The notes beneath the pieces were generated by a model. The model saw nothing but the letters and a program-made list of their open reading frames with translations, ran no database searches and was not told the DNA's origin. From Tumebacillus permanentifrigoris (GTDB lineage: Bacteria; Bacillota; Bacilli; Tumebacillales; Tumebacillaceae), in contig NZ_QGGL01000001.1 of assembly GCF_003148565.1 (NCBI RefSeq), forward strand, positions 179,695 to 243,694: a DNA stretch of 64,000 nucleotides. Direction: 5' to 3'. Of the stretch, positions 54,246 to 62,119 are shown one piece after another. Position 1 is the first letter of the stretch, and every line of letters begins with the position of its first letter. Position numbers and translations under genes: made by a program.

Positions 54246-55885
54246 TGGCCCTCCTTTCGAGTGATCTCCTCCGGCAGTCCGAACAGGCGCGCAATCCGCA
54301 AGGCATCGCGCGGGAATTCCAGACCCTGCGCCGGGAGGAGGCGGTAGTCCATCGCCTGTTGCAAATCGGCAAGCAGACGGTCGGGGTCAGGTGGGTGTCC
54401 AGTCAACTCCCACGCGGTGAGCACATCTGGGCGCAGGCCCGCCACGCGGAAACCCTGCAGCCCTGAGACCTGTGTCACCCCAGGGAAGTGGGAGGCAAAA
54501 AGCGCCGTGTGGGCGCTGGATCGCAGATACTTCGCGAGGCCGACCGCCAATGCTTCGCCCTCCTCAGGGTTGGTGGTTCGTGCCACTTCATCGAGGAGGA
54601 GCAAGGCATGGCCCGGTGTATGTAGCAACGTCGCGAGTCGTTGCATCTCCGCGCCAAATGAACTCAAGCCGCTGACGAGGCTTTGCTCGTCCCCGCCAGA
54701 CCATCCGATGCGCTCCACTGGATGGAAGCGAAACTCCGCTGCCGGTACGGGCAAGGCGTGTTGCGCGAGGGCTTGGAGCAAGCCGAGCGTTTTTAAGGAA
54801 ACGGTCTTGCCCCCCATGTTCGGCCCGGTGATCAGACCGACGCCCGGGGACAAAGTCAGGTCGAGCGGCGTAAACGTCCCGCCACGGGACTCAACTGTGG
54901 TGCGAGCGGTAGGATGCCACCCGCTCAGGACGAACCACGGTGCGAGTGCGGTGCTTGCCTCGACGGAGTTCCCGTCAGCCGATGCAGGTTCCGCATCGCG
55001 CTGGCCGTCCAGCCATGCTGTCACACCCGCCTCCCACTTCATCGCCACCGTCGCTTTCGCAAACGCCCAGTCGAAACGCCCGCAAGCATCGTACATTTTT
55101 TCAACGACTTCTACGTGGGGTGCGAGCTGCTCGACCAGCCCTTGCAAAACCTCTGCCTCACGGTCTTCGATCCGCATCAGCACGCGCTCACGCTCCGCCT
55201 GCAATTCGCGCACTCGCGGCGGCTCGATCACTTCAAATACAGCTTCAAACAGATTGACACTCTGCAACCGAAGGTCTGGATGTTCGAGGTCTGCTTGATT
55301 TTTCTCTACTATAAAGAGTCCATCGCGAGTGGGAGCCCGCCCGAACTTTTGACACAAGGAGTCGGTCTGTTCTTTTCTACCCCGATACACTTCGGCGTCG
55401 AGACGCTGCAAGTCATCCTGCAACGCGTTCAACGTCTGATCTTGTAAATCTGCCAGCGAAAAGGTCGGCACCAGTGTACCGCCCGGATTGAGCAAGCGCA
55501 ACAACACTTCCCAATCGAGCGCTGGCCACCACGCGAACGTTTGCAAGGCCTGCAACTCACGCCCGTGCCAGAGGAACGTTTTCAACTCAAAAACGTCCAC
55601 CACCCGCACACTCGCCCCTTGGCGCAGCAAGTTCAGGATCGGCAACACATCTGGCAACCGAGCGAATGCATCCCGGCACGACTTCGCCCACTGGGCATCG
55701 CGTGCCGCCTCACGCACTTGTTGCCAATCGCGCATCGCGACTTCCCAAGCTTCCCGTTGATCGGGTAAGTAGGCACAGGCTTGTCGGCGCACGCGTTGCC
55801 CCGGTTTCGAGAGCGGGAGAAACTGCCCCCAGATGTCCGTCCATCCGATCGCTTCCTTGGTCGTCTCGTCCCAGAACACCGTCAC
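54242..55885 (-). CDS. kamC: Lysine 5,6-aminomutase reactivase ATPase (MutS-related)
   Basis: A 547-residue protein with MutS-type ATPase but no mismatch-binding domain. Walker A GPNMGGKT is at 354-361 and LLLLDEVARTTNPEEGEAL is the Walker B region; FASHFPGVTQV follows. The N-terminal half is helical and specific to this family. Homologues accompany aminomutase operons and are thought to exchange damaged cobalamin in the mutase. It is joined to genes on both sides by four-base overlaps. The KamB/KamC naming follows use in lysine-fermenting bacteria and is from memory. Confidence 0.85.
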   Translation of the reverse strand: MTVFWDETTKEAIGWTDIWGQFLPLSKPGQRVRRQACAYLPDQREAWEVAMRDWQQVREAARDAQWAKSCRDAFARLPDVLPILNLLRQGASVRVVDVFELKTFLWHGRELQALQTFAWWPALDWEVLLRLLNPGGTLVPTFSLADLQDQTLNALQDDLQRLDAEVYRGRKEQTDSLCQKFGRAPTRDGLFIVEKNQADLEHPDLRLQSVNLFEAVFEVIEPPRVRELQAERERVLMRIEDREAEVLQGLVEQLAPHVEVVEKMYDACGRFDWAFAKATVAMKWEAGVTAWLDGQRDAEPASADGNSVEASTALAPWFVLSGWHPTARTTVESRGGTFTPLDLTLSPGVGLITGPNMGGKTVSLKTLGLLQALAQHALPVPAAEFRFHPVERIGWSGGDEQSLVSGLSSFGAEMQRLATLLHTPGHALLLLDEVARTTNPEEGEALAVGLAKYLRSSAHTALFASHFPGVTQVSGLQGFRVAGLRPDVLTAWELTGHPPDPDRLLADLQQAMDYRLLPAQGLEFPRDALRIARLFGLPEEITRKEGQ

Positions 55886-56925
55886 GCCTCCTCCCCTTGC
55901 ACATCCTGAACCAACAACTCCGCGCCGACTGCCGCTTGTACCGCAGCCGCCAATTGGTGGCGCGGCAGGTCATAGCCAGCCACGGAGTGTGGATTTACAG
56001 TCAAGCCGAACACCCGCACCGGACAGCGCACCAACACCTGATGCCCACGGCGCAGAAACTTTCGCCAAGCCTGCTGTGTGGCAAAAAAGTGCGTCGTATC
56101 CGACAGCACTACCACAAACCCGCGCGGCAAGCCCTCCACCATCGCAAGCAATCGATCGGTGACCGCACCGGCCACTGCCAGCACACGCGCCCGATCAGCA
56201 CCGGGCCACATCGGATCGGTCAGCGGGTTCGCCACGAAGGAGGAGGTGCGCTCTAACACGACAGGGTCCCAGCCGGATTCCCCGACCGGACAGCCCACAA
56301 CCATCCCGCCACGCGCCACCGCCAGATCGAGCAAGTGTCCGACGCGCTCCTCTGCCACGGGCAACGCAAACCGCTGGACGAAAAACGCGCTTTTGCGCGC
56401 CACATCTTCCACCGTCGGAGCCACAACAGCCCCCGTCGCCAGCACCACACCATGAGTCAGCTCTGGCGACGCGGCCATCATCCGATCAAACGCTCCGTCG
56501 ACCAAACACAAGTCTGCGCCGAGCCGCTCCATTTTTTCCAAAACGGCATGTACCTGTGCGGCATACCTGACACCTGCCAGCAACACGGTCCCCGGACGCT
56601 CCACCCGTGCGAGGTACACATCTCCAAGCGTTGAAGAATAGCCGGTGGACTCGACGATGCTCAACACCGCACTTCCTGTGTTCAACACATCCCCCGCAGA
56701 CGCCACGAGGGCGCCGATCGGGACGTAAACGTCCGGCTTCGGCACCCCCATGATCGCATCGCGGCGCTCACCGTCGACACCGATGGACACGATGCCCAAC
56801 CGACGTCCCGCAGCAGTAGCATCCGAGATCAGGCTGTTCATCGCCGTCGTCTTGCCAGCGTGTTTGGCGATGCCGACGATGGCGACGCGGCGGGCGTTTG
56901 CCTGCTGAATCGCCCGGTAGATCAT
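55882..56925 (-). CDS. kamB: Lysine 5,6-aminomutase reactivase subunit
   Basis: A 347-residue protein with a P-loop GIAKHAGKTT at 18-27 and DLCLVDGAFDRM further on. It matches the conserved protein found between kamA and the MutS-like gene in lysine-fermentation clusters, regarded as a partner of KamC in mutase reactivation. Direct function has to be inferred from that context. The start is 5 bases after the kamA stop in a tight operon, and the end overlaps kamC by four bases. Confidence 0.82.
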   Translation of the reverse strand: MIYRAIQQANARRVAIVGIAKHAGKTTAMNSLISDATAAGRRLGIVSIGVDGERRDAIMGVPKPDVYVPIGALVASAGDVLNTGSAVLSIVESTGYSSTLGDVYLARVERPGTVLLAGVRYAAQVHAVLEKMERLGADLCLVDGAFDRMMAASPELTHGVVLATGAVVAPTVEDVARKSAFFVQRFALPVAEERVGHLLDLAVARGGMVVGCPVGESGWDPVVLERTSSFVANPLTDPMWPGADRARVLAVAGAVTDRLLAMVEGLPRGFVVVLSDTTHFFATQQAWRKFLRRGHQVLVRCPVRVFGLTVNPHSVAGYDLPRHQLAAAVQAAVGAELLVQDVQGEEA

Positions 56926-56930
56926 CGCGC

Positions 56931-58304
56931 TTACTCCTCGCCGTCTGCTTGCAACAGATGGTCGTTGATCGTAGCCGCAGCCGTCTCTTGCATCACAACT
57001 TGCTCCTTCGGACGGCGGCGTTTCAGACCCTTCGGCTCCAGCGACAGTTGCTTGTCGTTGAGCAGACGAGCGATCCCGATCTCATTGTCGGTGCTGTGGT
57101 CATGCGTGCAGGTCGGCGGGCACCCTTTGTCTTCGTAGGTCGGCTCGTGGTAGACGGAGATGACACCTTCGAAGTTGCGCAGAACGACTTTCGAGTGACC
57201 TTGTGAGAGCACGTATTGCGGCATGACCGGGATCTTGCCGCCACCGCCCGGTGCGTCGACGACGAACGTCGGAACCGCATAGCCAGAGGTGTGGCCGCGC
57301 AATTGCTCCATGATTTCCAGACCCTTCGAAACGGTGGTACGGAAATGCTGGATGCCTTCGGAGAGGTCGCATTGGTAGATGTAGTACGGACGCACGCGGT
57401 TGTAGACGAGGTCGTGTACCAGTTTTTTCATGATGTGTGCGCAGTCGTTCACGCCGCGCATCAGGACGGTCTGGTTGCCCAGCGGAATGCCTGCATCCGC
57501 GATCTTGTGGCAGGAGGCAATCGCTTCCGGGGTCAGCTCATCCGGGTGGTTGAAGTGCGTGTTGATCCAGATCGGATGGTACTTTTTCAACATGTTGACG
57601 AGGTTGTCGGTGATGCGTTGCGGGAAGACAACCGGGGCACGAGTGCCGATGCGGATGATCTCGACGTGCGGGATCGCGCGCAGGTTGGAGATGATGTATT
57701 CCAACGTCTTGTCGTTGACGAGCAGCCCGTCACCGCCGGAGAGCAGTACGTCGCGGATCTGCGGGGTGCGGCGGATGTAGTCGATCGCCGCGTCCAGTTG
57801 CGGCTTCGGCACGGAGTGGCCAACTTGCCCAGAGAAGCGACGGCGCGTACAGTGACGGCAGTACATCGAGCACTGGTTGGTGATCAAGAACAGCACGCGG
57901 TCCGGGTAACGGTGCGTCAGGCCCGGTGCCGGCGCGTCTTCGTCCTCATGCAGCGGGTCTTCCATATCCCACGGGGCACGGGTCATCTCATCCGACTTCG
58001 GTGCGGCTTGCAGGCGCACCGGGCACTCCGGATCTTCCGGGTCCATCATCATCGCGTAGTACGGCGTGATGCGCAGCGGGATCGACAGCTTGATGTTCTC
58101 GATGCCTTCCTTCTCCGAATCAGTCAGGTTGATGACTTTGCCGAGCGACTCCATGTCGTTGATCGTGTGCGTCAACTGCCACATCCAGTCATTCCATTGC
58201 TCGTTGGTGACATCCTTCCACAGTTCGATGTCGCGGAAGTGACGGTTTTGCTTGCCATAGTGGTGCTGTGGCAGACGATCTTGGGTCGGTTCGAGAATGC
58301 TCAT
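56931..58304 (-). CDS. kamA: L-lysine 2,3-aminomutase (radical SAM)
   Basis: Radical SAM and PLP enzyme converting L-lysine to L-beta-lysine. In 457 residues the cluster motif CxxxCxxC is C145-SMY-C149-RH-C152. LLSGGDGLLVNDKTLEYII binds SAM, HFNHPDELTPEAI and LKYHPIWINTHFNHP-like segments follow, and VDAPGGGGKIPVMPQYVLSQ is the conserved C-terminal part near the PLP lysine. The extended cysteine-containing GCPPTCTHDHS tail occurs in Bacillus KamA as well. It lies 32 bases after kdd. Confidence 0.95.
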   Translation of the reverse strand: MSILEPTQDRLPQHHYGKQNRHFRDIELWKDVTNEQWNDWMWQLTHTINDMESLGKVINLTDSEKEGIENIKLSIPLRITPYYAMMMDPEDPECPVRLQAAPKSDEMTRAPWDMEDPLHEDEDAPAPGLTHRYPDRVLFLITNQCSMYCRHCTRRRFSGQVGHSVPKPQLDAAIDYIRRTPQIRDVLLSGGDGLLVNDKTLEYIISNLRAIPHVEIIRIGTRAPVVFPQRITDNLVNMLKKYHPIWINTHFNHPDELTPEAIASCHKIADAGIPLGNQTVLMRGVNDCAHIMKKLVHDLVYNRVRPYYIYQCDLSEGIQHFRTTVSKGLEIMEQLRGHTSGYAVPTFVVDAPGGGGKIPVMPQYVLSQGHSKVVLRNFEGVISVYHEPTYEDKGCPPTCTHDHSTDNEIGIARLLNDKQLSLEPKGLKRRRPKEQVVMQETAAATINDHLLQADGEE

Positions 58305-58336
58305 GAAAAAAATCCCCTCTCAAAGTAGGTGTATTT

Positions 58337-59377
58337 TTACATCCCGTACTTGGCTTCAAAAAGCGCTTGCAGTTGTTTCGACTCGCGCAACAGGTTCAAC
58401 GACAGATCGGCGTGGCCTTTGGTGTAGCCATTGCCGATGATCATGTTCACGTCCTTGCCGACGCCCTCTGCTCCAAGGGCTGCCGCTGTAAACGACGTGG
58501 CCATCGAGAAAAAGTAAACCGTGCCTTCGTCGCGCGTCGAGAGAATCGACGCCATCTCCGTACCTGGGATGTTTACACAATTGATCGTGACATCGGCCAT
58601 GCGACCCTCCGTCGCTTTTTCCACCGCTTGCAGCACATCGACCGGCTTCGTCGCGTCGAGATTCAGCACCACATCGGCCCACCCGAGTTCGCGCAGGCGC
58701 TCACAGCTTGCTTCGCCGTATTCCAACGCGAGGATGCGTCCGGTCGGTCCAGCCGATTTGCGGGCTTGGCAGAGCACCATCAGGCCGCTTTTGCCACCTG
58801 CACCGAGCACGACGACGGTGTCGCCCGGTTTGACGAGCTTTTCCGTTTGCGCCGGTGCGCCACAGACATCGAGCACCGCCAGCGCGATGCGATCCGCGAT
58901 CTCATCGGGCAATTTCGCAAACAGACCCGATTCGAACAGGATCGCTTGCCCCTTGATGTCGACTTGGCCGGTTTTCACATCCATGCCCGTGATCTCCTCA
59001 ATCGTGAGCGGTGTCAACGAGAGCGAGACCAACGTGGCGATGCGGTCGCCGGGAACGAGATCGAGCTTGCCTTGCAACTCAGGTCCGATCGCGCGCACCA
59101 TGCCGATCAACATGCCACCCGATCCAGTCACCGGGTTGTGATGTTTGCCGCGTTCGGCGACAATTTTCTTCATGTGTTCACCGATGCGCAACGGGTCGCC
59201 GCCCTCTGCCTCCTTGATCTGCACGAACGAAGCGGAGTCGATGTTCAGCGTCTCCACGTCGAGCAAAATTTCATTGGAGTAGAGTTCCATTGTATTGTCA
59301 ATTCGCCAAGCCGGTTGTGGCATCGTGCCTTGGGGTTCCAAGACGCGGTGCAAACCATAGCGATTTCCTTGCTTCAT
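58337..59377 (-). CDS. kdd: L-erythro-3,5-diaminohexanoate dehydrogenase
   Basis: NAD(P)-dependent oxidation of 3,5-diaminohexanoate to 5-amino-3-oxohexanoate, the substrate of Kce. From the ATG at 59377 (GGGGGAG upstream) it has 346 residues. The N-terminal part has GNRYGLHRVLEPQGTMPQPA and GKHHNPVTGSGGMLIG, both characteristic of Kdd, and a zinc-free MDR-like Rossmann fold with VVVLGAGGKSGLMVL. It is the first gene behind the sigma-54 promoter. Confidence 0.93.
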   Translation of the reverse strand: MKQGNRYGLHRVLEPQGTMPQPAWRIDNTMELYSNEILLDVETLNIDSASFVQIKEAEGGDPLRIGEHMKKIVAERGKHHNPVTGSGGMLIGMVRAIGPELQGKLDLVPGDRIATLVSLSLTPLTIEEITGMDVKTGQVDIKGQAILFESGLFAKLPDEIADRIALAVLDVCGAPAQTEKLVKPGDTVVVLGAGGKSGLMVLCQARKSAGPTGRILALEYGEASCERLRELGWADVVLNLDATKPVDVLQAVEKATEGRMADVTINCVNIPGTEMASILSTRDEGTVYFFSMATSFTAAALGAEGVGKDVNMIIGNGYTKGHADLSLNLLRESKQLQALFEAKYGM

Positions 59378-59423
59378 AGCGGGCGCTCCCCCTTGCCTGT
59401 TTATCTGTCTGCCTCGTAATCGA

Positions 59424-59439
59424 TGCAAGACCCGTGCCA
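59424..59439 (-). promoter_or_regulatory. Sigma-54 (-24/-12) promoter of the kdd-kam operon
   Basis: On the minus strand TTGGCACGGGTCTTGCAT contains TGGCAC-N5-TTGCA, with GG and GC exactly ten bases apart, matching the sigma-54 consensus. The distance to the kdd start is about 47 bases. The gene just upstream encodes a sigma-54 activator, so both halves of the control circuit are present. Confidence 0.92.
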
Positions 59440-59456
59440 ACTCTTGCTAAATGTTC

Positions 59457-59511
59457 TGAAAAAATCAAAAAACGACCGCCAGCAGTCGTTCTAACTGCTT
59501 GTCGGTCGTTT
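59457..59511 (-). terminator. Second terminator between the activator gene and kdd
   Basis: AAACGACCGACAAGCAGT and ACTGCTGGCGGTCGTTT pair with one bulge, followed by a broken T-run on the minus strand. It lies right upstream of the sigma-54 promoter; activator-binding sites would be expected in the same region. Confidence 0.75.
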
Positions 59512-59530
59512 CGCTCCCTGGCCATCAACA

Positions 59531-59556
59531 GGAAAAAGGTGCCGAATACTCGGCAC
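59531..59556 (-). terminator. First terminator after the activator gene
   Basis: GTGCCGA and TCGGCAC with a four-base loop, followed on the minus strand by CTTTTTCC, three bases after the stop codon. Together with the next hairpin it insulates the kam operon from read-through. Confidence 0.85.
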
Positions 59557-59559
59557 TCA

Positions 59560-60963
59560 CTATTTCGTCTGTCTGCTCAATCGGTACTGCAGCGTCTGCC
59601 GCGGCACCTGCAACAACTTCGCCGCCTGCTGGATGTTGCCCCCGGTCTCCTCCATCGCCATGCGGATCAGCTCCTGCTCGACTTGCTCCATCGTCTCGCG
59701 CAAGGGACGCACGGGGCCTTCGAGCGTCAGGGTTTTCGTGGACTTGGCATGTTGGACCTGCCACGGCAGATGCTCACACTCGATCTGATCTCCTGTGACG
59801 AGGTTCATCGCGCCTTCTACCGCGTGTTCCAACTCGCGCACATTGCCCGGCCAGTCATGCGCCATGAAGCGATCGAGCACGTCCGGCGTGATGTCCCGGA
59901 CGTTTTTGCCAAATGCTGCGTTGAACTTCTCGATGAAGTGGCGCGTCAACAGTGGGATGTCCTCGCGACGGTCCGCCAAGCGCGGCAAGTGCAAGGACAC
60001 GACATTCAAGCGATAGTACAAGTCGGAGCGCAACTGCCCGCCCTCGATCGCTTGTAGCGGGTTCTGGTTGGTCGCCGCCAGAATTCGCACGTCGACCTCG
60101 ATCACCTTCGTATCCCCGACACGCCGGACCAAGCCTTCCTGCAAGACCCGCAACAACTTCGCCTGCAATTCCAGCGGCATCGAGTTGATCTCGTCGAGAA
60201 AAAGCGTCCCACCGTCCGCCAATTCAAACAGCCCTGGTCGGTTCTCCGCTCCTGTGAACGATCCCTTGACCGTCCCGAACAACAAGCCTTCCAAAAGCGA
60301 CGCAGGCAGCGCCGCACAATTCTGCGCGATAAATGACTTGTTCCGGCGCGGCGATGCGTTGTGGATCGACTGGACGAACAGTTCCTTGCCCGTCCCCGTC
60401 TCGCCAAACAGCAGGACTGGCGACGATGTGCTCGCCGCCCGCAGTGCGAGCTCCTTCAATAATAAAACCGCGCGATCCGCACTCAGGATCTGCTCGAACG
60501 TCCATCGTGCTTCAATCGGGCTTTTTCTCTGCGTCGTGCTCTTGGCGACCCCGACGATCTGCGCTTGCATGTCGATCAGCCGCTCGTTTAGCTCTTTGAG
60601 ACGCGTTAAGTCCTTGGCAACCTCTAACGCTCCGATCAAGCGCCCACCGGAGAGAATCGGCAACGTCGTGTTGACGGTATGCACCTTGGTGCCGCGCTTG
60701 GTCGTGTACATCTGCGGCGTGTCCGGGATGCGCCGCCCGGTCTCGATGACCTGCAACAGCGTCGACGTGCCGGTCTCCAACGAAGGAAACACCTCCAGCA
60801 CATGCCGCCCGATCACCTCCTGCGCCGCCAGCCCGTCCAAACGCGCAGATGCTTCATTGTAATAGATCGTGATCCCGTTGCGATCGACCGCGTGAATCCC
60901 TTCATCGATCGAGGCGAGAATCGCCTTTAACATCTCCATCGTCTCGCGTGTCTCACGCTCCAT
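59560..60963 (-). CDS. Sigma-54-dependent transcriptional activator of the lysine degradation operon
   Basis: RocR/BkdR-type enhancer-binding protein of 467 residues. An N-terminal PAS domain (about 10-120, SIDEGIHAVDRNGITIYYNE) may sense a ligand. The AAA+ domain has Walker A GETGTGKE at 187-194, the sigma-54 contact loop GSFTGA at 234-239 (canonical GAFTGA with A to S), and Walker B TLFLDEI. The C-terminal Fis-type HTH contains NIQQAAKLLQVPRQTLQYRL. The ATG at 60963 follows GGAGGAG. It is encoded directly upstream of a sigma-54 promoter, so control of kdd-kamE is the obvious role; lysine or an intermediate is the likely inducer (inference). Confidence 0.93.
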   Translation of the reverse strand: MERETRETMEMLKAILASIDEGIHAVDRNGITIYYNEASARLDGLAAQEVIGRHVLEVFPSLETGTSTLLQVIETGRRIPDTPQMYTTKRGTKVHTVNTTLPILSGGRLIGALEVAKDLTRLKELNERLIDMQAQIVGVAKSTTQRKSPIEARWTFEQILSADRAVLLLKELALRAASTSSPVLLFGETGTGKELFVQSIHNASPRRNKSFIAQNCAALPASLLEGLLFGTVKGSFTGAENRPGLFELADGGTLFLDEINSMPLELQAKLLRVLQEGLVRRVGDTKVIEVDVRILAATNQNPLQAIEGGQLRSDLYYRLNVVSLHLPRLADRREDIPLLTRHFIEKFNAAFGKNVRDITPDVLDRFMAHDWPGNVRELEHAVEGAMNLVTGDQIECEHLPWQVQHAKSTKTLTLEGPVRPLRETMEQVEQELIRMAMEETGGNIQQAAKLLQVPRQTLQYRLSRQTK

Positions 60964-61046
60964 CGCGGCTCCTCCTCCCGTGCCGAATTTCCAGCAGTTC
61001 ACCCGCCGAATTTCCGGCATTCCATTCCGAAAAAAAAGACCCTGCC

Positions 61047-61499
61047 CTAAAGGCTGCGGGCCAACAACAACTGATCCTGGCAACGTATGCCATTCTCAAA
61101 GATCGGGGTCTGGTATTCGCGGTTGAAGTAGTCATGATCGATCTCCATGATCCGAAACCCAAACTTTTGATAAAACGCCAAACTCCCGATGCTCGAATTG
61201 CCGGTGCGGACAATCACTTTCTCTACGCCGCGCTCGCGCAAGAGCTTCAGGATCGACTCCAACAGCGAACGCCCGTGGCCTTGGCCTTGGTATTGGTCGC
61301 GAACGGCGATGTTGCGAATCTCACAAACAGTCGCCTCGGTTGAAGTCAAATGGAGAACGCCAACGGTCTCTCCCTCGGACGTGAGCCACGAGTAAAGTTC
61401 CCCTTCCGGCAGGTAGCGGCGTACCATCTCCTCAGACGGGTCGGCCAACAACAACAGCGGTAGATACGCCTCGCGATTTTTTTGCACAGTATGAAGCAT
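61047..61499 (-). CDS. GNAT-family N-acetyltransferase
   Basis: Acetyl-CoA-dependent acyltransferase of 150 residues. The acetyl-CoA site is CEIRNIAVRDQYQGQGHGRSLLE (the Q/R-x-x-G-x-G/A core), and SIGSLAFYQKFGFRIMEI is the usual motif B. The ATG at 61499 lies 9 bases after GGAGGG; the longer frame to 61619 has no ribosome site. The 3' end runs into a T-rich hairpin-like stretch (about 61032-61060). It is next to the activator gene and not evidently tied to lysine metabolism. The substrate is unknown. Confidence 0.88.
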   Translation of the reverse strand: MLHTVQKNREAYLPLLLLADPSEEMVRRYLPEGELYSWLTSEGETVGVLHLTSTEATVCEIRNIAVRDQYQGQGHGRSLLESILKLLRERGVEKVIVRTGNSSIGSLAFYQKFGFRIMEIDHDYFNREYQTPIFENGIRCQDQLLLARSL

Positions 61500-61628
61500 G
61501 GCGTGATCCCTCCTTCTCCTCACATCCTTACTACGAAACTCACCCCACAAACTCCTCTTTTCCACACGCAAATCAACCGATATGTATCGCATTCTATCAA
61601 TATAAACGTTTTTCGTCATTTGTCTGAC

Positions 61629-61862
61629 TTAATTATTTGGTACGTTTTTCTTACCCATACTCCGTTTCTGATGCTCTAAGAGCAGGGGAAGTCGCTTTTG
61701 CAACTGAGAACCAATCTTGCCAAGGTCCTTCGAAGCATGCCGTCCCCAGTAGCCGTCCGAAGGGATTGGGATGCCATACTCTTGGGCGATTTCCCATTTT
61801 AATCGTTCAATAGTTCGACGGATTTCAGGATCTTCAAGATTCCACTTTTTAACGACACTCAT
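61629..61862 (-). CDS. Minor alpha/beta-type small acid-soluble spore protein-like
   Basis: A 77-residue protein. LKWEIAQEYGIPIPSD matches the conserved first half of alpha/beta SASP (L-K-x-E-I-A-x-E-x-G-I), including the EIA/QE germination-protease cleavage region, and GKIGSQLQKRLPLLLEHQKRS matches the second (G-x-x-G-x-x-x-x-K-R-L). These proteins coat and protect spore DNA. It is longer at both ends and more basic than the major SASPs, closer to SspF-like minor forms. The ATG at 61862 follows GGAGGAGG very closely. No clear sigma-G promoter was seen. Confidence 0.75.
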   Translation of the reverse strand: MSVVKKWNLEDPEIRRTIERLKWEIAQEYGIPIPSDGYWGRHASKDLGKIGSQLQKRLPLLLEHQKRSMGKKNVPNN

Positions 61863-62029
61863 CCTCCTCCGCACAACAGTCTCAGTATCGCCTGAGAAGG
61901 GCTTGAAACAAACGGGGAGAGGAAAAATCCATCCGTCGAAAAAAATCTGTCAAAGTTTGTCGAGCAAAAGAGGGAGAATCATTCCGAACTAATACATTGT
62001 ACCATTTCAATATTATTTTAATTCCTATA

Positions 62030-62059
62030 TTGACACCCTCCAGATCGCAGGTGTAGGAT
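62030..62059 (+). promoter_or_regulatory. Promoter of the first M4 protease gene
   Basis: TTGACA at 62030-62035, an 18-base spacer and TAGGAT at 62054-62059, 61 bases before the ATG. The second protease gene has nearly the same arrangement. Confidence 0.65.
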
Positions 62060-62119
62060 GGTTACACAGACGACTGAATCGTCTGACAAATGAGAGAATC
62101 ATGGGAGGTTTCATTCAAG

